Positions 44,140 through 55,422 are shown, counted from the first letter of the stretch. The stretch: DNA of 64,000 bases from Tricholomella constricta (GCA_013368375.1 JAACJP010000021.1:124001-188000), one strand, 5' to 3'. Made by a program: numbers and translations. Notes: generated from the sequence alone by a model not told the origin.

Positions 44140-45568
44140 TGCCGAGCCGTACAGTAAATGATGCATCGCTGACGGAAACCGGTAAAATAAGTGACGAAAG
44201 GAAGCGCGGCCTGGTCTGTGATAGCTTTAAGTAATACATAACCAACGGGCTGGTGAACGATGGCATTATGCATCAACATCAAGAGAGGGAGCCACGGATG
44301 ATGCATCACCGACGTAGAATTAGAGCTGTAGAAGCAGCTCGTATATTCATCGACACGAGGTGACGGGAGAAGGGACCATTGACCATATACTTAAAATGTA
44401 CTTACGTATGGTATCATCCATCGACGCGAGGGGGCAGAAGTGATGCATCGCTGACACATGCTGATGAAGGGAGCCGGGCCATGGTACTATTGTGCATCAG
44501 GGTGAGCGGGAGGGACCACGAGCGATGCATCACCATCTAGGGGCTGGTCGAAACCACTTTGTTCATCCGTCAACGCTGAGGAGAGTGAGTAATGCATCAT
44601 CAATTCATGGTGGTCAAAGAGGTGGCTCACGGTGATGCATAGACACTATTATCCGTCGACGTAAGAGGGGCGTGAATGATGCACCACCGGCCCATCTGGT
44701 GATCCTGGAGGGGCCTGCAACAAAGGGCTGCCAAGTCGGTCAAAATCTGCTCATGACATCCTCCGTTGACGCTGAGAAGTGTGAGTGATGCATCACGGCG
44801 GTCAATAGAAAAAAGGTGGCTCACGTCGATGTAGAATAGACACTGTTATCCATCGCCGTGAGAAGGCATGAGTAATGCATCACCGACCCATGCTGGAAGA
44901 GGGGGGCTGGTCTGTATCAGTAATGCATCACGGTGGTCAATATAGAAAAGGTGGCTCATGTCGATGCAGAATAGACACTGTTATCCGTCGACGTGAGAGA
45001 GCATGAGTGATGCATCACCGACCCGTGCTAGAAAAGGGGGGGCTGGTATGTATCATTGCGAAGGAAACAGTCGATTCATGGAGGGAGAACTTACGGTAAT
45101 GTGATGCATTATTCATGACGCGACAAAGAGCATGAGTGATGCATCGTGGACGTGGGCCTACACAAATACTATAATCCACTAATGACATCCTCCGTCAATG
45201 CTAAGAAGTGTGAGTGATGCAACAGCAATGTACGGCGGTCAAAGACGTGGTTCACAGTGAAGCAGAACAGACACTGTTATCCGTCGACGTGAGAGGGCAT
45301 TAGTGATGCATCAACGACCCATGCTAGAAGGGGGTATCAGTATCGACGTGAAGCATGCAATGGTCGATCCATAACTTACCGTAATGTGGTGCATCATTCA
45401 ATGACACTCATGGCGCAGGAAAGAGCTGGGAAAGAGTGTATTTGCGTGTAGTAGATGATGCATCAGCCATGGTGTAAACAACACCATGCCTACAGACAAT
45501 ACCATCGTGCACTATGAAGGTATATCAACGGTGGCATGTTGCATGACCAGTGTACGGTCACTAGAACG
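44140..45568. repeat. Right subterminal repeat array of the KDZ element
   Basis: About a dozen imperfect units of 70-130 bp built on GAGTGATGCATCACCGACCC, ACACTGTTATCCGTCGACGTGAGAG and GGTGGCTCACG. The orientation is opposite to the left array and the palindrome GATGCATC is shared. No coding signal. Confidence 0.8.
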
Positions 45569-45633
45569 TGCGATGCATCATATTTACACTGTGATGACAG
45601 TACATAATGCATCAATACCACAGGGCCTGGTGG

Positions 45634-46280
45634 TCAAAAATCATGGAAATATCCATCCAAGGCCTCGCGCTCGTCGTCAGTCGGCTCTGATGTTGGGTCT
45701 CCCAACATTCTGATATACATTTGACAGCGCATCGTGCCACGCCCTCCCAGCTGGGGTTGCGTAGTACTGAAATACCGCATGGCTTTGTCATAAGCGCTCT
45801 GTGCATCTGCCTTTTTCCCTAGCTTTGCCCAGGCGCGCCCCATCATTTCCAGTGTTTCAGCAATGTCTACGGGACGGCCATACGACATGCAGCTCTCAAG
45901 ACTCTGGACCAACGTCTCGAGCGAAGCAGTATAGTCACCCTTCGCGAACTCGACTTGCGCAACGTGCCGTTTCACGTCGCCTGTATATTGCCCGAGAGAC
46001 TTATACTCCTGTGCAGCGAAAACTCCCCATTTGAGTGCGTCATCATACATTCCGTTCCACAAGTAAGCGATTGAAAGAAAGTATGCGCAGCGGGCTTGAT
46101 AGAGCGGATCCTGGAGAATTTGTAGCAGATCCATTGCGCGAATGAGGAGTTTAATGCCCTCCTCTATCATGCCGTACCGCCACTGTATGTGCCCAAGGTA
46201 ACAGATGCTGCGAGCGATACCCTGCGCATCACACCGGGGGCAAAGTCCACCTCATGTGAAACTCACATGCCTTTAGTTCA
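45634..46280 (-). pseudogene. C-terminal TPR fragment of an NLR-type protein
   Basis: From about 46245 the minus strand reads GIARSICYLGHIQWRYGMIE and continues as three to four TPR-like repeats (YQARCAYFLSIAYLWNGMYD; GDYTASLETLVQSLES; AETLEMMGRAWAKLGKKADA) to TGA 45634-45636. No start or NTPase domain precedes it. The sequence upstream (46250-46460) has no consistent frame. It has the repeat style of the TPR tail of the NB-ARC gene at 55.4-57.9 kb, which lies upstream in the same orientation. It is probably the severed 3' end of that gene or of a close paralogue. The KDZ right end lies about 10 bp past the stop. Confidence 0.6.
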
Positions 46281-46585
46281 CTTGCGCGGCACTCGACTCG
46301 CCCTTGATCCAAATGCGTTGCGGCTATCAGAATCAGCTCGGCTCGGCTCGGCAATCCAGATTCTCGGCGATTTCCGAGAATTGTAGTTTGACGACGCAAC
46401 GCGCGGCTTGCTGCTCCCTCAGTGTTCCACCACCAGCGTGAAAACCAAGGTAAGCCTTCATACATTACCTGAGTATTATTGTCTGACTGTCATTTATGTA
46501 GTCAGCTGCTTATTTTGGTAAATATCTAGTCCTTCAACCCTTTCATGTCAGCACTGATCACTGATTCATTTTAGATCAGATAACC

Positions 46586-49500
46586 ATGGTCAAGGTTATC
46601 TGCACCTGCAGTAGCTGTATCAAGACAACATGTACAGATCATGGGCGCACTGTACCTGGTCGCAAGGTCTCTCCTCAGACTCGCAGAGCGCATGAATTGC
46701 GCAACAGGGGTGAAACCTCAGTTAGTCACACTGTATTAGCTACTCCTTACGTCACCACCAATGTGCCCCGACCACCTCAAGCTTCCTTGGATCTAACGCA
46801 AGGTGAGTTTCATGTCTTTACTCTGTTTACTTTGTTCAAACTTCAACTCCTATTAGTTGTTGCACCAGTATTTGAGTTATGCTGTCTTGTCGTCGCTTGG
46901 CTCTCTCTCCATGCAGGTGCTAGTCGAGATACTGCGAACATTCTGCTGAAAGCGTTCCGATTCATTATCTTGACTATGCTTGGGCTGATTCAAACTGCGC
47001 TTGCTTCTTCTGGGGTCAATATAGCAATCTCTGAGAGCTTGGGCATTCCATCTGATATTCGTACTGTATATTCTCATAGCCAGTTTGAGCCTGAGATTCT
47101 GCGTGTTATATGTTGCCCTCAGTGCTTCAAGCATTACACTGCTGATGGAACTCCTGCCCAGTGTAACTGGAGGCGGTCACCAAGGTCTAAAATCTGTGGT
47201 GCTGATTTGTTTATTGAGCGCCGCACTCGTGAAGGGCTACAACGAGTTCCTAAATGCCTTTATACTAGTCAATCATTTGAGTCATGGCTCACTTTCTTCT
47301 TGAAGCGTGCTCAGATTGATGATGGCTTGCGGCAAACATTTGCAAAATTTCAGAATCCTGCTATTCCTGATCGGATGTATGACATCCATGACAGTCCAGC
47401 TTGGCATTCACTTCGAGGATTTCTACGATCTTGTTACCACCTAGTCTTTGCTGTATACATTGATTGGTTCAATCCATTTACCAATAAAATTGCAGGCAAA
47501 GTAGTATCTTGTGGTGCTATTATCTTGTACTGCCTAAATCTGCCTCTGTCTATCAGATTTCGACCTGAGAATACATTTATAATTGGCATGACACCAGCAC
47601 CTCATGCACCAAATGTTTGGACAATCTCTCATGTTCTGCATTCAGTTCGAGAGATGATCATGGAATGGGACCTTCCTGGAAAAAGAATTTCAACTCATCA
47701 TCATCCTGATGGTGCTTCAGTTGCTGCTAGAATCATTCCACTTATTGCAGACTTGCAAGCTATACGTAAAGTTGCTGGATACTTATCAGCTTCTGCTGCT
47801 CTTTTCTGCTCGTTCTGCAAATTAAACAAGAAAGACGTTGAGAATTTGAACATGTTCAATTGGGAAATGAGAAGAGGAGCAGAAGTGCGAGCTCAAGCTG
47901 AAGAATGGCGGAACCTTGTAACTGTCAAGGCTAAAGAATCTTTAGCTCGAGAGACTGGAGTTCGTTGGACACCTCTGCATGATATGCCTTACTGGGATCC
48001 AGTTCGTCATGTTCTTCTTGGATTTATGCATAATTTCCTAGAGGGTATTCTTCAATATCATCTTCGTGTGCTTTGGGGTATTGGACGCACAAAAGCAGCT
48101 CTAAAAGCAATAGCAGACATGGAACAGGAAGAGAATGTATCTAATGTATCTGACACTGCCTCTGAAGGTAGCCATAGTACATCAGGGCTTACCGATGACT
48201 TGAACCAAATGAACGTTGATGATGATTTTGTTTGGGACTTGGACAGTCAAGAAAGTAATGCTAATACTCCTGGAACACCTACTCAGAATTCAAACTTCGT
48301 TTTCTTGACCCCTGATGATGACGAAGATAGTGAGGAAGAGGATTCTACCAATTCTCAGCATGTGTTCAATTTCTCTGATTCAGAGTTGGAGGCAATCAGA
48401 GGCTGTATCCGTGATGTCCAGTTACCCACATGGGTTCAGCGGCCACCAACTAACCTTGGTGAAGCTAGTCATGGGAAACTTAAAGCTCATGAACTGCTGG
48501 TTCTTTTTTCTGTCATCTTTCCTCTCATTGTACCCAAGCTCTGGTGGAATCACAGCAATAACAAGCAACAGCTACTTGAGAATTTTTGTGACTTGGTCTG
48601 TTCTACAAATATCATTGCAGCATATTCCGTTACAAATGCAGAAGCAGATGCATACTTGGATCATTATGTCAAGTATCGATCATCAATGCAGCAGCTCTTT
48701 CCTGGGTTTCGCTCAATGCCCAATCACCACTATGCAATGCACAATAGGGATCTGCTAAAATTCTGGGGCCCTTTATCGTTACTGAGTGAGTTTCCTGGTG
48801 AAAGAATGAATGGCGATTTTGGAAGAATTAAAACAAATCGCAGGCTTTGTAAGTTACCAGTCTATTAAGATGTTTCCTGACTATTGATACTTGTATTATA
48901 AAGATCATATGGAGTTAACAATGCTTCGCCAGTCGGCTCGTCGCGGGCGCTTGGAGGCACTGCTCCATGACAGTAGCTCTGAGAGCAGCACTATAGCTGA
49001 ACTAGCTAAGATTCTTATGTCGGAGCACCCAGCAGAGACAAGCAATATCTTGAGTGATGCAGACATCATACGGGCTCATGCAAATGCAGACCGGCTGGAT
49101 TTGCACTACTATATGATGCTTCTTCAACATTTGAACTTGACTGGACATGATTATCACTCTGCATATGAGATGACTCCATATACACAGGGTACAATCATTC
49201 TTCCACCTTTGGTGCAACAGCCACGCCAAATAAATTTTGAAGACCGCACGTACAGTCGGAATGACAGTCACAACGGAAATAGTCATATACAGTTCTATGT
49301 TCCAAGAGCTCCAGCAGGCACAGTAGAGACAGGATACATTGAAGCAATCTGGAAACTTCCGCTCGAGGGAGTTTGGCAGACATTCCTTTTGATTCGACAA
49401 CATAGGCCTCTTTCACCAGCTCAGGCAGGGCACACACCATATATGTTTCAACCATGCTCAAATCTGCAAACAAAAGTTGTGGATACAGAATTATCAGCTT

Positions 49501-49628
49501 ATAATTTCATTATTGAACTGCGTCATATCATCTGTCACCTTGCTACATACAAAAATCCATCAGGAACATTTGGACTTGACAAAGAGACATTGACAATTTG
49601 CTGGGGGCTGAATCGAAGACGTAAGTAG
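46586..49628 (+). CDS. Tnp2/CACTA-like transposase, apparently complete (copy 1)
   Basis: Three exons (46586-46802, 46857-48848, 48904-49628) join in frame to 977 residues. The start has paired cysteines (VICTCSSCIKTTC) and a second Cys group (ICCPQCFKHY). The core matches transposase family tnp2: YIDWFNPFTNKIAGKVVSCG, ILYCLNLPLSIRFRPENTF, IGMTPAPHAP, VRHVLLGFMHNFLEGILQYH, LPTWVQRPPTNLGEASHGKL, and the DUF4218-like NHHYAMHNRDLLKFWGPL and SEFPGERMNG. An acidic Ser/Asp/Glu-rich insert lies near residues 500-570. The first intron is 54 nt without an in-frame stop, so the reading frame runs through it. Codon use is AT-rich compared with host genes, a sign of foreign or TE origin. Confidence 0.85.
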
Positions 49629-49670
49629 ATACTATTATTGGTAGCCAGGTGGATCTCAATATATATATTG

Positions 49671-49692
49671 CAGGCCACCTTAGTGGCCTGCA
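49671..49692. terminator. Hairpin after the Tnp2-like gene
   Basis: GCAGGCCA and TGGCCTGC form an 8-bp inverted repeat around CCTTAG, about 45 nt after the stop codon. It may be part of the element end or a 3' processing structure; the function is not shown. Confidence 0.3.
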
Positions 49693-49829
49693 TTTCTCAA
49701 ACTGAAGATGCCTGAAGTGAAAATAAGTTTTTTGAATTGATTGTGGTGTCAATACTCAGAAATACTCAACACATCCGCGTCGCGGTCCGTTAACAGTCAC
49801 GTGAGTGGCATTTACTTTTCAGTCAGTGA

Positions 49830-50158
49830 CTCACTTTCCTCCGACGCGTCCATGAACCAGCCTCCACAGTGGGAGCCACTGGCCGTGTTCCCAGTGGACT
49901 TAGAGCCCTGGGAACCAGAGTGCGACGTCAATATCAAGCATTTCATGGCCCTCTTTTTTTTTTTACATCCGCGTTGAGTACTGCGGCGAGCAGAAGGAAT
50001 TCGTGAGTCTCAATTCGATTCTCCCTTCGACAATTTTCTGACTTCCTTTCAGTCGCCAGAGGAAATCTCTTCCATGATTCTCCTCAAGATCAAGGAGACC
50101 GCCGAATCATACCTCGACACCACCACCAACAACGCTGTCATTACCGTCCCTGCGCTGT
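49830..50158 (+). pseudogene. Hsp70 gene fragment (N-terminal ATPase domain part)
   Basis: After an intron at about 50006-50052 the sequence reads [20 protein letters not shown] and [14 protein letters not shown], a hallmark of cytosolic Hsp70. Before it, PECDVNIKHF and [11 protein letters not shown] correspond to the preceding Hsp70 segment with several substitutions and small lesions. The frame then leaves Hsp70 abruptly and becomes ABC-transporter sequence. No start codon region is found. This is a fragment, not a working gene. Confidence 0.75.
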
Positions 50159-50239
50159 GTCCTCTTCACACTCCCCTTCCTACTCTCCGCCTCCTCGCCG
50201 ATTGGATCTGATTGGATTCTGTTCCTCCCGCAGTCATGT

Positions 50240-51115
50240 GTGGCTGCGCAGTTCAGCCTCGATCCATCGAACGGCATGGGAGTTGTGCTCTGCAGCGACA
50301 GCGGGCCATTCGACTTCCGAGATCCCTGTGTCCGGTCCTCATGGAGTGTCCTACTCCCCGCCCTCCTCGTCTTTGCCCTCTGCCTCTTCTCTCTCCCCCT
50401 ACCCACCCAATTACAGCACCTCTTCGCCATACTCGCCCGCCCCTTCAGGACCTACCTCACCCTCGACGAAGCCGAGACACTCGATGCCGATGTAACCGAA
50501 AAGAACAAGGGCGACGCCGCTGACTCCGACACCACCTCGTCCCGCTCTGGCGCACCCTCGCGTTCGTGCTCATCGGGCTCGCAGAGCCGCCCTGTTCGTT
50601 GGGGCGATTCTGCAGGTGGGGGGGGACGGTGTATGATCATGAGGTGTTTGGGGAGAGGTGGCTTCCCTCCGGGCGAGCTTTCTGTCATCACTGCACGTCT
50701 GGAAAGACTGCGCTCCTGGTGCATTGCGTTGTTCCTTCCCTCCCCATCCTCTCCCTCATCTGGTCTGGATTTTGACGCCGCCCCTTCTGTGTCCAGATGG
50801 CGCTCCTAGGCAAATAACCCTCCTCCCCAGCAGCGGCGGCGGCGGGGGGCAGATCATCATGTCCAAAGACCCTTACCATCTCGACGCCCACGGGCTCGCG
50901 CACGCCATCTCCTACACCGCCCAAGCACCGTGGCTGCGGCACCAGTCCACCCGGGACAACATCCTCTTCGGCGCCCCCCTGGAGGAGGAGAGGTACGGGG
51001 CGGTGGTGGAGGCGTGTGCGCTGGGCCCGGATTTGGGGGTCCTGGAGGATGGGGATGCGATGGAGATTGGGGCGAGGGGGGTTAGTTTGTCGGGGGGGGG
51101 GGGGGGCAGAAAGCG
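50240..51115 (+). pseudogene. ABCC-type ABC transporter fragments (N-terminal membrane region and NBD1)
   Basis: One frame gives DSGPFDFRDPCVRSSWSVLL and a hydrophobic run with PFRTYLTLDEAETLDAD, like the N-terminus of fungal ABCC transporters. Short pieces follow in shifted frames: a TLAFVLIGLAEP-type segment, then P-loop remnants (FPPGELSVITA; TSGKTALLV). From about 50850 comes the NBD1 stretch IIMSKDPYHLDAHGLAHAIS, YTAQAPWLRHQSTRDNILFG, LEDGDAMEIGARGVSLSGG, ending in a poly-G tract at the ABC signature. Most of the transmembrane region is missing and the frame is broken several times. It is embedded between two Hsp70 pieces. Confidence 0.75.
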
Positions 51116-51267
51116 AGGTGGGTTTTTGGTTTTAGTGGTTATGTTATGTGGATGCTGATATGTGCGTGGATTGACAGGGTTGCCCCCATCCCAGTTCCTC
51201 CATCTCCCACCCCACCCCCTAGGCTTCCCCACCCCCACCCTAGTTCCCTAACAACACTCCTCAGCTC

Positions 51268-51535
51268 CCTCCCAAACACCACACTGCCCCCACGCCCTGC
51301 CCCAACCCAAACCCGCTCCTCCCGCAGCCTCGTCCCCAGGTTCGGGCCCGTCCTCGCCTCGGTCACCTCCACGTCCGACACCGACGTCGATACCGAAGTT
51401 CCCTCCCAAACACCACACTGCCCCCACGCCCTGCCCCAACCCCAAACCCGCTCCTCCCGCAGCCTTGTCCCCAGGTTCGGGCCCGTCCTCGCCTCGGTCA
51501 CCTCCACGTCCGATGTCGACGTCGACACCGACGAT
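51268..51535 (+). repeat. Direct tandem duplication, ~134-bp unit
   Basis: CCCAAACACCACACTGCCCC through CGGTCACCTCCACGTCCGA occurs twice, near 51274-51385 and 51408-51515, with few differences. Source unknown; it separates the ABC fragment from the second Hsp70 fragment. Confidence 0.75.
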
Positions 51536-51554
51536 ATCGACGGCGCATTCGTGT

Positions 51555-51648
51555 GCTTCCGGTGGTGCAGCGGAACCTTCTCCGCATTATTAACGAGCCT
51601 ACTATGGCTGCCATCGCCTACGGTCTTGACAAGTTTGCCAAGGTCTGC
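51555..51648 (+). pseudogene. Second Hsp70 fragment
   Basis: RNLLRIINEPTMAAIAYGLD followed by KFAK matches the conserved Hsp70 phosphate-binding region, with Thr-Ala-Ala changed to Thr-Met-Ala. In an intact Hsp70 this lies only about 20 residues after the point where the first fragment stops, so ABC sequence appears to sit inside an Hsp70 copy. Confidence 0.75.
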
Positions 51649-52020
51649 AGCAGAGTCGAGGACAGCAAGGTGCCCTCACCTGTCACCATTGGGCTGCTCA
51701 TCCAGGGGCTCGGGTGCACCAGTCGCATGGAGGAGGTGCGATACGCGTACACGGTCGCGTAGTCAGTGCTGGCGTCACTGGAGGTGAACAAGGGGTGGCA
51801 GGCGGATGCGTGGCATGCATCATATGCAGATTCTCAAGCAGGGCGGGTCGCTGATGGCGGACACGTATGGCGCGCTCCTTGACCATGTCAAGGACACGAC
51901 AGACGACAATTCGGATGTGATGGCCTTGTTCCAGGAGCAGCGCGTGGTGCCGAACCAATACCTGTATTACAGTATCATATCCGTAGTCCACAGAATATAT
52001 AAGCATATTGGCATGTATCA
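51640..52020 (+). pseudogene. Pentatricopeptide (PPR) protein fragment
   Basis: RVEDSKVPSPVTIGLLIQGL, MEEVRYAYTVA, then after a stop SVLASLEVNKGWQA, and in other frames MQILKQGGSLMADTYGALLD, HVKDTTDDNSDVMALFQEQ and VVPNQYLYYSIIS. These blocks follow the order found in a fungal mitochondrial PPR protein. Frames change several times and there is no start or end. Fused directly to the Hsp70 piece. Confidence 0.65.
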
Positions 52021-52144
52021 TATATCAACATAGAGTGAACAATGAAAGGCATATATGTAGGCATGAAAACTATAGGGGGGATGTCATGAAAGCCGTCCTT
52101 GAAGCCAGTTCGAAGCAACGAAAGTCAAACCAGAATTATTCACC

Positions 52145-53616
52145 TCATTCTTCATCATCGGCATCAGCATCGGCCTCAGCTAGAGCCTCTAGTTCCTCCT
52201 CTGTAGGCAAAATATACTGGGCACGAACACGATTGCCGTATTTCTCCATGAACGCCTCTTTCGACATCCTTTTCCAGTCGGGTTCAGCGATAGCTTTGAA
52301 CCCAGTGCAATCTTCTGGGAGGGGTAGAGCGATGGGGGCATTGACATAGATGGCACGAAATCTGATGTCCATGCTGTTAAAGAAGTCCACGTCGAACCAA
52401 TCGAGAGGGCAATGGAGAGGTAGGCGCTCCGAGATCCGACTCTCTCGACCTTCGGGGTGAGGGATGCGAGGTTCTTCTCTTCGCAAATTCTTGCGCTGGC
52501 CACGAAAAAGAGGTGTCCTGCGCTGTCGGCGCTCATCCATGGTATAGTTGAAATCAGTGACATGCTGATTTCGCGCGTGCTTCTTCATGATGAGGAAGCC
52601 TGGTCCCGACGGATTTGTCTCTTGATCGGACGTGCACTCGGGGTCACCTGCCAAACGCTGTATGCGGTCGTTCCAGCCATTGTCCCGCAAATAGTTGCTT
52701 CGGCGCCGCGTGAGCTGTTCCAAAATGTCAATAAAAATACATAGTGTCAAAGCTGGGGACTCCATACCTCCTGGCAATTCTTATAAGCCTTGTTTTCCTC
52801 CACAGCTCGTGCCACACTCCCAGCCTCTTTCGTCTCCTTGACCACCAAACCCTTCATGTACGACCATAGAAAGTTCCTATATAATTTCTGCACCAGATGT
52901 GTGTCCCGAAGATATCGCAGATTTGGCGACAGATGAGAGTATGAAAAAGTTACTGCCGCCTGTTCAAAGGTCCATATCGCGATTGTTTCAAGTGTTCCGT
53001 TATAAAGAGAGGTGGGAGTGCCGCCAAGAATATCTGGACGCCATGCAGGCAACCCAAAAGAATGAATGGTCCCGAAAATCAGTCGAAGCGCATTCTCTGG
53101 CACGCGAGTGATGGCTAGAACAATGTTGGATGTTGGATCCGTCGCGCACTTCGCTCGGAGGTCCTTGAGTGACTGTAGTGTCATGTGGTCGATATGTTGG
53201 AAGCTTGTACCCCCTTTCAGTAGATTATTGACGGCGGCAGCGTCGGAGAACCTTTGCTCAAAAACTGTCATGGTGTGCACATCGGGAGGCACAGGGAGAG
53301 ATATATTGGTGATGGCGCCCAGTAGAATCCTGATGTGGGTCTCCAGCGCTGTCTAAAATCACAAGTCGCATTGGCTCTAATTCTGTGAAAGAAAGAAATG
53401 CTAAAAATAGCACACCTTGAACCCTGCTGCATCCTCGGGAATGTTGTCCTTCTTCAGATGGTATACATCTTGCTTGACCTTCTTCGGAGTCCCAGGAGGC
53501 ATGATACCTCGTCGCTTGTGGCGTGACTCGTCTGAAGTTGTGTCGTTGCCTTGAGGTCGCTTTCGCTTGGAGGGTGTTGATGGCTGAGAGAAAGCAGACG
53601 GCCCAGCTTGAGACAT
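52145..53616 (-). CDS. Hypothetical TE-associated basidiomycete protein
   Basis: Starts at ATG 53616 (MSQAGPSAFSQPSTPSKRKR) with a basic nuclear-type signal (KRKRPQ, RHKRRG). Introns at about 53415-53354 and 52774-52723 join frames cleanly. The middle exon is helical (VFEQRFSDAAAVNNLLKGGT; LRYLRDTHLVQKLYRNFLWS); the last exon contains CPLDWFDVDFFNSMDIRFRA, NAPIALPLPEDC and DWKRMSKEAFMEKYGNRV, and ends in an acidic tail. I believe similar proteins recur near Agaricomycete transposons, but no functional domain is known to me. It lies between fragment clusters on the opposite strand and is intact, unlike its neighbours. Confidence 0.65.
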
Positions 53617-54335
53617 AGTGGTAAAATAGGGATGCGCTAAGAAATAAGGGCTGAGGTAGGAGACGAAGTCAAAGAACAAAGGATCAAGTACGCGACGCCT
53701 CGCGACGCACCGCGACACACGCTAATTAAGTCATGTGACTGGAATACCAGGGCACATGTTGGAATATGTGCTGTGCACGGAGACCTAGTCAACGCTATTG
53801 ACCCAATGATAATGACGTTACATACCCATTTGCAACATGTGAGGTTGAAGCGCGTGAAATACATGTGAACCCGAGCCCCTGCTGTTCGGCAATTGCGGGC
53901 GGGGACTTGGTGTGTCATTGATTTTTTTTTAAAATTTAAATTATCGTGTTAGAGGTGGTACACGGCACATGCGAACAGGTATGTACATGCTACGGGAGTC
54001 CCGGAATCCCACCCCCCCGTTAAGCAGAGAAAGGGCGGGTCGGCGTATCCAACACCGTTGTAGATCGGGCTCACGGGGCTTTGCTGGAGCCGTTTTGTCG
54101 CGACGATGTCCCGCAGAGCGGGTGGGTGGTGAAGCGAGCAGCATGACTGAGCACTCGGACCGAGATGGAACTGGTTTGGGGTTTGGTGTGTCGGTGAGGT
54201 CGGGCGTCGTGTGCCACTATGGTTCTGGATTAGTGGGAGGGTGTGAGTATTGTATATGCAAGGGCGAGGGCTGCAGGTTGGGCGTCGGGTTGGGCGTCGG
54301 GTGTGGTGCTGGAGGTGAGGATGGCGGCGACGTCG

Positions 54336-54700
54336 TAGGTCAGGGACCACCAGTTTTGGAGGATGTCGAGGCCCGGGCAGAGCTCGCCGTTGGCGTAGAC
54401 GTTGGGGTGGAACATCTGTGACAGGAATTTGACAGTGGGCGGCTTGTTGGGGTCGAATGTTAGGAGGAGCTTGAAGGTCCCGTCTTCGAATGGAGTGTCA
54501 GCTGGTGTTGGTTGGTAGGACGTTAGTAAAGATAGATGGGTATGGATAAGGCGTCACACACCTGGACCGAAGATGACTGTGTTCCATAGCATGATGTTGC
54601 CAGGGCATGGGCTGCCAGAGATGCCACCGGGTGGGTCGGAGGATAAGCATTTGAAATCACGCGTCGTTTACAGTTTGTGGACTGCGTGAGGGTTGAGCAG
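54336..54700 (-). pseudogene. Rad6/Ubc2 ubiquitin-conjugating enzyme fragment
   Basis: Minus strand reads [30 protein letters not shown], a plausible intron (~54560-54500), [60 protein letters not shown] and ILTS. This is the E2 core of Rad6 with the active-site Cys present, but two extra residues follow it, conserved Arg is Trp and Pro is Leu, and a short segment after TFD is absent. Homology stops after AAILTS, where Rad6 should continue. No intact first exon was found. A captured, decaying copy. Confidence 0.8.
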
Positions 54701-54749
54701 GGCGATAGAACGGTAGATTAGAGACTTACCATGGTGGAGGAGGACTACA

Positions 54750-55400
54750 AGATGTTTGCGAGAACAAGGGCAAGGGTCCTCGAGTTGTTGATTCCGTGTT
54801 TAGCTTCATTGGTCTAGAGTAACATGCACTGTCAGATGTGGCACAGGAGGGGGTTGGGACGCTGAGCCGGCCGGCGGCGGGTGGTGATCTCTTGGAGCGC
54901 GCCGACTCAGCTGTCTTGAAGTGTCGCGTGGCATGGTCATTGGGTGAACCTAAGTAGATGCTTCAGGGCATCGGGACTCGACAGTAAATAGGGAATAGAC
55001 TCAGCTTTACGTCTGAGGTTTCGACGGAGGTGTTGATGGCGCTCATGAGGGCAGGGGTAGGGGTTTCTGTCGGAGGAAAACTGGTGAATGTCAATGGGTC
55101 ATTGCTTTTTGTGATTCTACTTACTAGCTGGTCAATAGTCAATCCACACTCTGCTTATATTGATCATTACTACGCAAGGATAATTTATTGACTAAGATTG
55201 ATAGAAGAAATTGTTATGGGAGGGGAAAGAAAACTGTAAGCAAATGTCGCGGCTGGTGATATACGACGCGTTTGTTTAGGGCAGCCGCGGTCTAAAAATA
55301 AGTATCACGTGCCTCATCTCACATGTTGCGAACGACCTAGACCTATTGCCTCAAGGCAGCATACAAAGAATTGATGAAGGGAAGTAAAAGGACATCTCAA
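54750..55400. other. Intergenic, nothing recognised
   Basis: No coding pattern, repeat or RNA feature could be supported between the Rad6 fragment and the NB-ARC gene. Confidence 0.35.
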
Positions 55401-55422
55401 GTGAACTTAAGTCATGTCACCC

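Larger units (their letters stand above)
26138..45623. mobile_element. KDZ (Kyakuja-Dileera-Zisupton) transposon, ~19.5 kb including a nested retrotransposon
   Basis: Inverted repeats of about 55 bp lie at 26138-26193 and 45569-45623. Both begin CTGTGG on the outside, share TATGCATTAT-like and end with ATGATGCATCGCA on the inside. Inside each end is a 1.4-1.7-kb array of subterminal repeats rich in the palindrome GATGCATC. Between them are a KDZ transposase (minus), a divergent small gene, an RNase H1-N-like gene and a large TE-associated gene. The 8-bp flanks (AGCCTATA left, GGCCTGGT right) share only GCCT, so the target duplication is unconvincing. Removing the inserted LTR element leaves about 13.1 kb. 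The right end sits about 10 bp from the stop codon of an NLR-type fragment. Confidence 0.75.

Noticed and set aside
26130..45631. An 8-bp target duplication for the KDZ element
   Set aside because: AGCCTATA and GGCCTGGT share only GCCT, too little to claim.
49671..49692. TAGTG near 49683 as the CACTA end of Tnp2-like copy 1
   Set aside because: No matching CACTA start with a 3-bp duplication was found upstream of 46586.
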